Source of the DNA: Papilionanthe hookeriana x Papilionanthe teres
Taxonomy: Eukaryota; Streptophyta; Magnoliopsida; Asparagales; Orchidaceae
DNA: 64,000 nt
Reading direction: 5' to 3'
Assembly: GCA_022702705.1 (NCBI GenBank)
Contig: CM040421.1
Location: 70,426,121-70,490,120, forward strand
Shown here: positions 47,093 to 59,433 of the stretch, one piece after another
How positions within the stretch are numbered: the first letter of the stretch is position 1
Layout: every line of letters starts with the position of its first letter
The notes under the pieces: generated by a model
The model's database searches: none
Seen by the model: only the letters and a program-made list of their open reading frames with translations
What the model was told of the DNA's origin: nothing
Made by a program: the position numbers and the translations under genes

Positions 47093-47935
47093 TGATACAC
47101 CAATAAAATGTTTGATTTTTCATATACATTTTATGTTTATTTTTTGTGATATTACGCTTTAAAGGAAGGTATTCTAGTGTTTTGTTGTGGGATTTTTGAT
47201 ATTAGGCATTTAGAGCAAAAATAAAGAAAAAGAAAGAAATTTGGAGCCACATGGAGCATTTTCAAAAATATACTAGCGCCAAAGACGCCAAAATCCAAAG
47301 AATGCAGGATCAGAAGCAAAACTGGCACCTACGGTGCCAAAATGGTCGTCAAAGGCTTCCTAACCCAGAGAAGCTAATGCCTGACTTCGACGATGCCCTA
47401 ATACAAAAAGACTAAATATTTGGCACCGACCGTGCCGGATTTTGGCCCCCACGGCGCCAATGACGGTTATGCTGAAAAATTCATTGAATTAGGAGGATTT
47501 TTAGAGAGGTTCTTGAGGCAACTCTTGAGGAAATTCACCCTAATCATCTAATAAAGTGAGTTTAAGTCAAAAAAGGTGAGGGGGAAGAGAATGAGAGAGT
47601 TATAAGAAGTTTGGTGTATGTGTAGAGAGTTGGGATTTTCTCAAAGAGTTGTAGGAGAAAAAAGAAAGTGAGAGATTTCTTCTTCCTTACCTTTCTAAGA
47701 AAGAATTGAGTGGTGTTGTAAAGAGAAAGTCAAAGGAACTTCAAGGAATTTGCGTGGGGAAGAGTTTGAGATAAGTTGTGTTTATTACTTTTTTTGTTCT
47801 ATGAACTTATTCTTATATATATAATCCATGTTTTGTTGTAATTTTCTCATGAATTCTAAGTAGATTTCTTTATCCTTCTCCTTGCAATGAGACATGTGTT
47901 GGTTGCCAAAGGATATGAGGAGTTTTAATTTAATT
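47093..47935 (+). repeat. Truncated Athila-type LTR of a second family
   Basis: Starts TGATACACC like the LTR at 51684-53456 and keeps the block order of the 33253 LTR. It has GGCACCTACGGTGCC (47324-47338) and GGCACCGACCGTGCC (47422-47436) palindromes where the other family has CTCGCCGACGGCGAG. It is cut off near 47935, where repeat unit B begins. Confidence 0.75.
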
Positions 47936-50900
47936 TATTTATATATATATAATTTGGAAAATATTATTAATAAATTTTAAAAATATGAAATCAAACTGAT
48001 ATCATACATGCAGCAGTTTAAATAATCAAGCACTACACCACAAGCCATGTATCTATCCCGAAGAATGGATACATTGCTTAGCTGTGTGGCTTGATCAAAT
48101 AAACTAAAGAATCCATGACATCCGTTTGGTCTGTGAACCATTTATGTTGACCAACAACTTCCCATATCTAATATGAAACAACTAGATAGTGTTTGTATTA
48201 ATATGGGGTCTTTAAGTTTTCTATAAGGGCAAGCCCATATAGTTAATCACATCTTAGATAACTAAAGCTACTTAAAAAAATCTTGATTTAGATCTGGAAA
48301 TATTATTTTCATAACTTCCAAAAGGTAGGATCTTCAAGATAATGTGATAATATGAAATCCAATAGGTGAGTGACTCAAGTTTGGAACAGTTATTATAGGA
48401 ATTCAAATGGAGAGAAAGCTAGGGAAAACACAGCTTCAAGAAGAATCTTGGTGATTTCTCAAATTATCCTACTATTTAGCTTCAATTTGAGATAATTTTT
48501 TGATATTTCATCCTATCAATTTTATTATTTAAGACTTACATTCACTTGATATTGATCATGTAAATGGTTTAGAAGATAGGAGGATTTATGTCATATCCGA
48601 CAACAACCTCGAAATACTAAGACAAGTTTATGACTTGTATTACACAAGATACAAATACCTAAAAAGATAAAGTGAGGGTTTATGTTGCACTAGGAAAACA
48701 ACCTCAAAGTCCTATGGCTTATTTATTTATAAGAAAGAAATTTTACTGTTAAAGAAGGCTGTGCTGCCCACTATGTATGCTCCAAGCTCCTCGTTTCAGC
48801 AAGTATAGTTTTAGAAGTGTCAAATTGAAGAGATGAGAGAAGTGACTTGTTTTAAAGATGTTTAAATTGAGGTGTCTTATTGTCTTATTAAGATGAATAT
48901 TAAAGATAATTAAGTGATACCGGTTAGAATCCCACAGATCCCTCATTCCGGCACTACTATTTTCTTTGATTCACTTAGTCCAGATGAATTTAACAAATTC
49001 AACTAAATGAATTCAGTACTTTCAGTCAGATTGTGGGAAATTTTGTTAGCAGCCGTAGGTTACCTCCTCAGAGGGATTCCTTATCATATGATAGAGACAT
49101 TTTAATTTAGTTGCAATTGTGGTTTTCTTTTGTTTGTGATTAAATTTTGAGTTGTTTTATATTTTTTACTTTATTGTAGCAGTTAATTTGATTTTTGTTT
49201 TGTTTTTGTGACTATCCTAAAGGTTTCAAATTTGACATGCAAGTTTTACACACAGGAAAATGCAGTAAAATAATGCATGAAAAGAAAATGTTGTAAAATA
49301 TAAAAGCATATCAATCCTCCTCCTACATTCTTGCTGAAAGTTTATCCTTTTAAAACAAATATTATTTTCTGAAATTTAAAATTGTGTGCCAGAAAATAGG
49401 AAAAAAGGTTAAAGTGAACCTACCAAATCCTATGTCATAACTTGGTGAGTTCTTATTTATTCATTTGAATGATGCCCTTTTAGCAAAGTATAATCGGTTC
49501 GGTCGTCCTCCGAGATATTCAAAAGATTATGAAGGGGCTCGGGGTAATACCCTAGACATTTCATAACCTTTTGAATTGTCTCAAGTTCATTTGAACTTAT
49601 TATAATTGCTAAATAATTCATCCACAATATACCCTTATATTAAATGAATTTTGACGTTTTAATCATCCATTTAAGTGCGGTAATCATCACTCGATATTTC
49701 ATTTATAAATTATGTGGGTGAAAGCCCCTAGAGGCAAATTTATTTAATTATGAGACTTAGCCAATCAATTTATAGTTGGGCTTGTGGTGTTCTAAAGTGT
49801 TTCGTGTTGATTATGTTTCTTTTTTTAAGCCTCATTAAGCCAAATCTTGATTAAGCCTAATTCAGTACTAAGCCCGTATAACTTAATGAGTAAATTTACA
49901 TTTTTAAAAAACATTAAGTTTATGATGTATTTAATCGTTATAAATATATTGAATTGTCATGAAACCATTATTTAGGGTTCTAAATTAGTTTATTATTACC
50001 TTTCAAAGTCAAACCCTTCACTTCACAATCTTTTATTTTCAATTATCTTCTAATTATAATAATTAAGAAAATTATCATTTTATTTTTAATGTGGAAAATT
50101 TGAGACTGGTTTCTACCATTATATCCCTTATATTTTAATCATATAAATATGTCAATTATGATCATTCATTACTCGTTTACTTTTGGTTAAGCCTAAATAT
50201 TTATTCAAAGCTTAAATTTCAAAATTACAATTTTGCCCTTAAAATCTATCACCTCATAATTTATGAAATTTAACTCAAATAACTTTGAAATTTTATTTTA
50301 GCCTACTTATGGGATAATTAAAACATCAAAGGAGAAAATATGATTTTTCTGATTTTAATTTAATTTTTATAATTATTTAAATGCAAAAATAGGTATTTCT
50401 AATATTAATTCAATAATTCAATCAAAAAATTATCTATCCATAAGAAAATTATTGAAGGTTCACCTAGGTCAGAGGACCACTTGGACCAATTTTAATGACT
50501 TTTTGAGTTTTATTTTAATTAGTAGAATTATTTGTTTGTTTTGAATATTACTTTAATATAAAATATTATTTAACTTGGAAATTAAGTTTTATATTTTCTC
50601 TAAATCTTTTTGAGACTAGAAAACCCAAAGAAATAAGTTTTATATTTTTATGAATTATATTTTAATTATTATAATTATTTTAATGATAAATTAGAAAAAA
50701 AATTCATTTTTAGCCTTTTAGAAATTATTTTATGCCTTTAAAAATAATATCTTTACTTAGAAAATTAGGAAAATTATTTTAATGGTTCTCAAATGATCAA
50801 GAGACCAAATGTGACATTTTAGTATATTTTTATATCTTTGTGATTTTTATTATTTTTTATTTATTTTTATTTTTTAAATATTAAAATATAGTTTTGAAAT

Positions 50901-53900
50901 GAAATATTTGTTATAATTGCCATTTTATTTTTCTTAAGTTCCTTTAGTTACTAGTAGCTCCCAAAACCAATTTCATAAATTTTTTGACTTATATTTTAAT
51001 TATGATAATTATTTTAACTTCAAAAACACCACAACTTAAAAATTCATTTTAATGGGTAGATTAACTCCAATTAACTTCAAATTTTTATAGGAAGCTCCTC
51101 TGTTTTTAATTAACAGTAGAGGTTTATTTTTATGAAATTTTACAATTTTATTTTAATTATTTAATTTTTAAATGATTTTAATGAGTTAATTGCTATCAAT
51201 GTTATTATTAATTATTTAAACCCATTTTATATTTTTCCTAGGGTCCTTTGACCACAGTAAACCAACCAAAATAAGTTTTCATTTTTTTATTAGTATTTAA
51301 ATTATTATAATTTTTATATCAAAAAAGAGTGGATTAACTTAAAAAATAGGGATCTCTGGCTAGAGATGCCTCATGACCTTGGAAAAATTAGAGAAGACCC
51401 CTAACCACAGAGCCTTTAAGCCCTCCAAACCTCACACCATGATGAAATGTATGGAGCAAATTATGGCTTAAGTATTATTTACTGAATTTAATTAATTAAA
51501 AATAAAACATAAATCAAATAACATCAAATTTATTTCTAAATTGTTCTCCTCTGTTCACTGAGCATTGGGGTATTTTTATTTTATTTTTTTTTGATGTGTC
51601 CACACCAAGTTATGGATTATCTAAGGTTTTTTATTTAAAAAATTCAAAATAATCTTATTTTTCTATTTAAACGTGCGACGCCGTGATCCCCGAATATTTA
51701 TTCTTATGTTTTTCACTTTATATTTCTTCTTAATGATAATATATTTTTCTTTGCAACGACACCGAAAACTTGATTCTGAAGCAAATAAGAAATATATTTT
51801 AATTATTTTATAATACGGGATTCTACCCAAGTATACATATCGTTTATCAAGTAATATAGGACTTTTTGATTAAGCCTCGAGATATCAAACCCATAGGGAA
51901 ATATCTAAAATTTTAAAGGGAGCAGAAAAACATCTTTCTACTTTTTGACATGATTTTGTAAATTATGTTTTAAGATTGAAAATTTTAAATTTATTTTTGA
52001 TATTTTCTTTTTAATAAAAGGTAAATTAAGCAATTTAAATTAACAAGACTATAAAACTATATATATGAAAGTAATTAAAAATGAAATATTTTTATCCTTT
52101 TTAAATGAATCAGTAATAATTATGAAATTTCGTTGTGGAAGTATCTAAATGTTTATATTCTTTGCCCTTACTTGGTTCTATAAAAAACATTGGTGAATTT
52201 GAAGTTTTGAAATCTTGTTGATGGGTTGGGAAGAGAAGATACTAGCTCTCACTCTGGAGTTCCCTCGTTTCCCTCCACCTAGGAGCTAACATCTCATAAC
52301 AAAATTTAAAACATCAAACCAAATTAGGGGCTTTAGCCTATCACTCTAAAGTCCTCTAATTTTACTCCCCATTAAAAAATATATCTCTCTATTCATTTGC
52401 ACTCAACCATATGGACTACAATTCCCACCCATACAATTTCATGTGATTCTCTCTAATTGTTGATTGAGACAATATAACATTGGTTATTACATGTTCTCAC
52501 AACAAATTTTAACATCTTAATTGGACAAATCAAGAAGTAAATGAAGTTCACAGTAGTGAATCATCACTTCTTCCAACATTAAACTTCTATACTTCACACA
52601 ACTTCCTTGCATAATTTAATTACTTCTTCATTTAAAAGGTAAAAGATAAATAAAACTAATCAGAACTCATAGAGAAAAAAAACAAGCACAATTTGATTTG
52701 AAAGTAGAAATCATAGTGAAAATACAATAAATATTACTTAAAAAATGAATGTAAACAAAGATAAAGACTTATTTAAAAATCCTCTCCACAAAACTCTTGA
52801 AGTTCCTCTGAAACTTTTGCTTGTCACTAGATAACTCCTTAGAGGTTGGCACCCAACTCTAAGAATTGACTCTCCTAAATTCTAATACAAACTATGATAA
52901 AGTAAAGTGGAAAAGTAAAGAAAGTATGGCAAGAATAAGTATCTCTTTCTTCCTCTCTCCCTTCAACCACTTCAAGCTTTTCTCCAACTTCTTTTGTCAA
53001 TACTTCTCTTCAAAACTCTTCTCTTTTTCTAATCTTAAGTCTTTATTTTAATAATTCTTTAAAAGGTGCTTTGGTGTCTCTTCAAATTTTGTCCATACTT
53101 AGTGCATCTACCAAAGGATGCACCTCTTCATTTGAATTTGCATCCCATAAGAAGTTAAGGAAGTTTAAACCAAAAGTTGCTTCAAACACACATTAAAAAT
53201 GATGCTAAATTTGAGTTAATTCATTTTTTTTGACTATGGAGCCTATGCGCCAGCCATCGACGCTTAGCAGCTAGAGGTCAATTTTGCACACTTCATATTT
53301 TTGCTCCAAATTTGATCTTTTTTGCTCCTTTCATCATAATTAGTCATTTTAATCATACCTGCAAGAAAAACACAAAAATAACTTCCATTAAAGTAAAATA
53401 TCATCAAAAATAGGTTTAAAATGTGAATAAAAATACTATATATTTTAGGTGTATCATGTCGTGTCATCCTCGGAAGCTCCTAGACCTCAACGTATTGCTC
53501 CTCCATTTGACTCCAGCTTTTAACTCAGCAACCACACGTCTTTGCTTTATGCACTGAGAGATCATCCAGTGCAATCAGAGTCATCCATTCAATACATGTG
53601 CGAACAGAAGACATCCATTCATCGTCCCTAGCTGGTTCATCCTGAGAGCCATCCACCTTCTAGCCTTAAAAACTTAAGCTAGACTTAACTAAATTGAGTG
53701 CAGTTTGATCCTATAGACTCATCTAGTCCAAAAGAACATATATATACAGCTTATACATTATGAAATATAATATAAATGCATGGAGAGTAAAAATAGGCTC
53801 GGGCTAGAGGAAGAGCTTTATACCTTAGTCTAAAAGGTGAGTCCTTAATCAGAAATGTTCCATCACGTTGGTGAAGACCTCGCGAAGCTCCTCCAAGCAC

Positions 53901-54395
53901 CAATTTATGCTCTTGTAGGGTCTACACCAGAGTTTGATCAGAGGAGAGATTCGAGTCTGAGGGAAGTCTAGGTTAGAGAGGTTCTGTGATGGGGCTTCTG
54001 TGGGGATCTTCTTTGTTTAGTGAGGGCATGGTGATGAGTAAATCAATTTGTGGTTTTAGGCAGTGTGGAGGAGTGGTGGAGTTTGTCTGGTTTTAGGCAA
54101 AAAATTCAGTGGGGAAATTGGCTCTGGACAATAGAGAATAGGGATGGAGAATAGTGGGATTGCACTTAGGGGAGTTTAGAGAAGCTCTGGAAGGAATTTG
54201 GTAGGGCTTCACCAAGGTTCAGTGCATCCTCCTTTCTTAGCCGTGAAGAGCTTAATTTATATCCATGGCCAAGGGGTGGAACTCAGTGCTTGTTGGTGGG
54301 TGAAATGGCTTGCTAAGGTGGAGGGATGGATGGCGCAATCAACCAATGGGGCTGGGGAGTTGAATTTATGAGGGATGTGTCGGCATATTTTTAGG
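47936..54395 (-). mobile_element. Large non-coding LTR-like repeat, unit B (right, inverted copy)
   Basis: Reverse complement of the 13341-17610 unit, interrupted by a solo LTR (51684-53456). The conserved block with GACCAAACGGATGTCA and TTCTTCGGGATA is at 48025-48145 on the minus strand. The 53460-54370 part keeps a GC-richer promoter-like segment (ATATAAATTA near 54255) that is mostly missing from the left copy. No credible gene. Confidence 0.7.
51684..53456 (-). mobile_element. Solo Athila-type LTR inside repeat unit B right
   Basis: In reverse complement it starts TGATACACC and ends GGGGATCA, 1773 bp. No internal region is attached. A PBS-like motif (51754-51774, minus strand) lies about 70 bases before its end. 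Flanks CGCCG (51679-51683) and TGTCG (53457-53461) could be a target duplication with two C-to-T changes. Small frames inside are not genes. Confidence 0.75.
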
Positions 54396-56459
54396 TTATG
54401 TGTTTTGAAAAGGGGTCACCTACAGAAATTGTCGGCGAATTTTAGATTTTAATTTTAATTTAAATATATATATATGATTTAGAAAGTAGTATTTGATTTT
54501 GAAAATAATTTTAAGATATGAAATTAAATCGACCTCACATCCCAGATAGTTTATATAAACGAGCGCCACATCACAAACCATGTATTTATCCCGAAGAATA
54601 GACACACTGCTTAATGATGGGGCTCGATTAAATAAACTAGGAGATTTGTGACATCCGTTTGGTCTGCATACCAATTTTATAAGCCGACAAATTCCCCTGC
54701 TTAATATAAATGAATTAAGCAGGGTTTATATTACCTGGGTTCTTAAAGTTCCCTATAAGGGCAAGCCCCTATAGTTAATTACATCTTAAGTGACGGGAAT
54801 CACTTAAGAAAACTCTCGATAATAATCAGTAGTTCTGCTCTCAAGAATCTCAAAGTTTAAGTTTTCAAGGGATTGAATTTTAGAATTTCAATATGGAATG
54901 GATCAAATTTGGAAAATTTTGTTTTGGGAATTCAAAGGAAGAAAGGTAAGAGAAATTACAGATTCAAAGCGAACTTTGGTAATTTCCCGACTATCCTATT
55001 GTTTGGCTTGAATTTAGGAAAGTCCTAATGTTTATTTAATGTTTTGATCTTGCCAATTTTAATTAATTAGGACTTGTATTCGTATGACATGATCATACAA
55101 ATAGCCTCGAAGATGTGAGGGTTTATGTCGTATCAGACGACTACCTCGGAATCCTAAGACTGGTTAGGGCTTAATTTGCAATGCAAATGCCTAACAAAAA
55201 GATTGAGGATTTATGTTGCACTAGACAAACCACCTCAAAATCCTATGGCTTGGTTATTTAATTCTAAGAAAGTTTTACTGAAGTAGACTCAGGTTTTGCT
55301 GATGACGATGGCCGTGCTGCCCACCATGCTCCGAGCTCCTTGTTGTTGCAGAAGTTTAGTCTTAGAAGATTGTAATCAAAAGAGAAGAGAAGGGTTTGGT
55401 TTTAGAAATCTTAATTTCCAAGTGTTTTTTTATGTTTTAATTAAAACAAATCTTAAAATTGATTATAACAACACCGGTTAAGATCCCACGGTTCCATCCT
55501 TCCGGCATCATTATTTTTATCGGATTCACTTAGTCCAGATGAATTTGCTAAACTCAACTAAATGAGTTCCACACTTTCATTTAGACCGTGGGAAATCCTG
55601 TTATCAACACGTAGGTTACATCATCCGAGGTATTCCCGATCATCCAACAAGACGTTTTAATTTAGTTGTAGTTGTAGTTTTTTTGTTTTGTTTGTGATTA
55701 AATTTTGAGTTGTTTTATATTTTGAAATGTTGTGGCGGTGAAATTTATCTTGTAATAACTTTTAATTTAGTTTTGGTTTCAGTTTTAGGACTATCCTAAA
55801 GGTGTGGGTTTTCATGCAACGCTTGTTTATCATGCAAGAAAAGTAAGTGCATTTGCAATAAGGTAAATTACAAGAAGGTAAATTGCAATAAAATAAAAGC
55901 GTACCTGGAGGGTCTTCCCGTCATCCCAGGCTGCACTTGAACACAATTTAAAGCAAGTTCCTAGGTAAAGCTAAGGGAAGGGTTATGGTTTTTTACCAAG
56001 TTCCTAATCCTATAGCTAGTCATCTCCTATGACGTCTAGGTTCTTGTGTTTTGGTTTGAGGACGATTTTCTTCATCAAAGAACAATTAAGTTCAATTGTT
56101 CTTATAAACATCCTATCGTATCGAGGAAGTGCTTCGAGACGAATCTTAAACATCTTTTCAATACTTCTAGGATTATTTTAAGTTCAAGAGAATTTAATTA
56201 TACAATGAATCAATCATCCAGGAGTTCAAGTTTTGTTATCTTGCTCAGTGAACTAGGAAATTTGAATATCCTTTGAGTGAAGTAATACTTCACTTAACAC
56301 TCCATTTAGGAATTATGACAATAAGAGCTTTTGAGGGCAAATCGATGTTCAAGTGATTTGTGATTCGACTTAATTTTAATTAATGGGTTTAAGTTTGGAA
56401 TAGTGTTCAAGTTGTTTTAGATTTATTTTTGAATTCTTTATGTCTTAGGTGATGTTATA

Positions 56460-56760
56460 TTTAATTTAATTTAATTTAATTTAATTTTAATTTAATTTAA
56501 TTTGGTTTAATTTTAGTTTTAATTTAATTTTATTTATTTTATTTAATTTTAATTTTATTTTAACTTGATTTTATTTTTTAATTTAATTTAATTTAATGTG
56601 ATTTAATTTAATTTAATTTAATTTAATTTTTTAATTTAATTTAATTTAATTTAATTTTAATTTTAATTTAAATCTTAATTTGGTTTTATTTTTTAATTTA
56701 AATTTAAATTTTAATTTAATTTAATTTTTTTTATTTTAATTTAATATTTTATTTTTTTAT
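56460..56760. repeat. (TTTAA)n microsatellite-like tract
   Basis: Inverted counterpart of the 11030-11260 tract; pentamer runs of TTTAA/AATTT with T-rich interruptions. Confidence 0.9.
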
Positions 56761-59423
56761 GCTTTAAGGATGATTTAATTTTAATTGTTAAAGTATTAAT
56801 TTAATTGAAATTTTAAAAGGATTTAATTTAAATGTTTTAATTTTAATTTAATTTAATGATTAAGTCTTTTAGCATTTTAAATTTTGAATTTGGATTATCA
56901 TTTTAATTAGGAATTAAATATTATTGAGGTGATCAATTTAGGGATTCTTAGATTAAAGAATAAATTTCTTTCTAATAATATCCCTATTTTAATAATTCCA
57001 AATTTTATTATTCTTCCAAGTTTAATCAATTATTTAATTAAGGTTTATTTTAATTACTTTCAAATTATTTGGTAGGTTTCTACCCTTTAATTACCTAAGT
57101 TTCAAACATCCAAAATCGACTTAGTATCAAATGTTTTACCCACCCTTTTAATTAAAGCTAAAATTTTTAATTATAGGTTAAAATTTTAATTACTATTTTG
57201 CCCTTTAAACTTACTAATTTCATAACTCACTAAATTGAGCTTAAATAAATTTGATATTTTTATATGACTTTACTCATATGTCAATCAAGACATTAGAGGA
57301 GAAAATGTGATTTTTCTGTATTTAATTTATTTATATAATTATTTTTGGTGGAAAATAAGAATTTTCAAGGAAAATTTAATAACATGACCAAGGGAAAGTT
57401 TCTGTCCTTAAGAAAATTATGGGACATTTCTAATGACCAGAGGACCACTTGAACTAATTTTGGTGATTTTTTGAATTATATTATTTTTATTATAATTATT
57501 TTAAGTTTTGGAGTATTAATTAATTTAAAAATAAAATAAAGGTTGAAAAATGAATTTTATATTTTTCAAAAATCTCTCTGATATCAAAGAAACTAGAGAA
57601 CCAATTTTTATAATTTTCTGATTTTTCTTTGATTTATTAAAATTATTTTAGTGGAAATGCTAGAAAATACATTTTTTTAATTTTAAAATTACCTTAGGGC
57701 TTTAAAATTTAATATCTCATCATAGAGACTTAAGAAAAATATGGGGTTTGTTCCTAAGTGATTAAAATTCAAAATGTGACATTTTGGTGAATTTTATTAT
57801 TTTCGTGATTTTTATTATTTTTTAATTATTAAAAATATTAAAATAATGCAAAAAATTAACTTTTTTTTTTGCAAAATTGCAATTTTAATTTTCTTAAATT
57901 CCTCTAATATCAGAGAGGCTCCAAAACCAATTTGGTGAATTTTTGAAAAGTATTTTGAAAGTTATGAATTTTTAAAGTTTAAGTTTGGCTAAATGACTTA
58001 ATCAACCCATTTGATAGGGCTAACCAAGTCCAATTGACTTCAAAATTTTATGGTGGGTTCCCCTGATCCTAAAGGTCAGTGGAAAATTGATTTCAAGTCA
58101 ATTTGATGTATGATTAGCTCTAATTAATTAAGGCTCTATTTTGGGTGTTTAAGCCAATTAGGGTTATTACAAGTGAGTTAACTCAAAAACCATTTTCCCT
58201 AGGGTCCTCTGGTCATAAGAAACATCACCAAATTTTCCTAGAATTTATTTCACAGTATGCTAATTATTAGAATTAAAATACTTAGAATAGTGACCTAAAA
58301 TTGAAAAATCAATAACTCTTCATAGAGGTGGTCTCTGACTTTGAAAAATTCAGGGAATGTTCCCAAATTCAGAGGCTTCAAAAGCCCTATGGTCTCATGA
58401 CATGGTGAATTGTATACATGCATGGAGAATTGAAATAGTGCAGAGAGTAAATAAATAATTAAAAATAAAATACTTAATGAAATTAAATGATTTCTTTTCC
58501 ACATTATTTTACTCTGTTCACTGTACAAGAAGATATTTTTATTTTATTTTTCTGATTTTTCTATACAAAGTTATGCATTTTTGAAGTTTAGGAAATTAAA
58601 TAAATAAGAAAATCCCTATTTTTCTACTTAAGTGACGCGGCGCCAGCTCAACTTAGGCATCTTTGAAACGCCGCGTGTCGTGCTACCATTCGACGCCGCC
58701 ACTTGAGTGGGCAGCCCGGGTCCCGCCTTCCGCGTATCATCCACTGATCTGACCCGATCTGAGCCATCCGCGCGTGTATTGAATGGACGACATCCGTTCA
58801 TCTTCCCCAAGCCTCTTAGCCCGAGAACCGTCCATCTTCTAGGCTTAAGATCTCACTCGATACTTGATCAAATTAAACGTTCTTATGCTCTATGGATTCG
58901 TCTCGAGAAGGCGAACACATCCATATGGTTTATGTGGCATGAAATTGACTCAATAAAATGGAGAATGTTCAGAAGCTCGAGAAGAAGAGTGAGACCATAC
59001 CTTTGCTCAGAGAAGTGTGGCTTCGATCTGAGGGTTGTGTCACCTTCGATTGGGTCCAAGCAAGCTCCAGATGAAGTCCCTTGGCCTGGTGAATTGTCCA
59101 GGTATGATTTCGACCAAGCCCGATTTCAACCTTTGGAGTCTGGAACAGATGGGTGGCCTGGAGAGGGGGCTTTCACTGGGGAACTTCTCCTCTTGACCTT
59201 GTGCTGGTGTGGGTGAGTTTAATTTGAATTTGGTGGAGAATTGGGAGATGTCCTGGTTTTGGGTGGAATTTTGGCTCGAGAAATCGGCTCTGTGGATGGG
59301 GATTAGTGGCAAATTGTCACTCGGGAATCAATTGCTCTAAGTGTGGAGAGTGGTCTCGGAGCAATTTTGGCGGGGTTTCGGTAAGGTTTGGTTCAGCACC
59401 TCTCATGGCCGAGAGGAGGTGAG

Positions 59424-59433
59424 GTTTAAATAG
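59424..59433 (-). promoter_or_regulatory. Candidate TATA box of the large repeat, unit A right
   Basis: On the minus strand CTATTTAAAC followed by a CGGCCATGAGAG segment, matching 8374-8383 of the left copy. Confidence 0.45.

Noticed and set aside
58707..59216. 169-codon frame, with a partly matching minus-strand frame at 8733-9137 in the left arm
   Set aside because: Both arms share the DNA, so shared peptide wording is expected. The third copy (unit B, 13322-13690) is not kept in the same frame, the left copy has a frameshift, no domain is recognisable, and the frame runs antisense to the candidate promoter.
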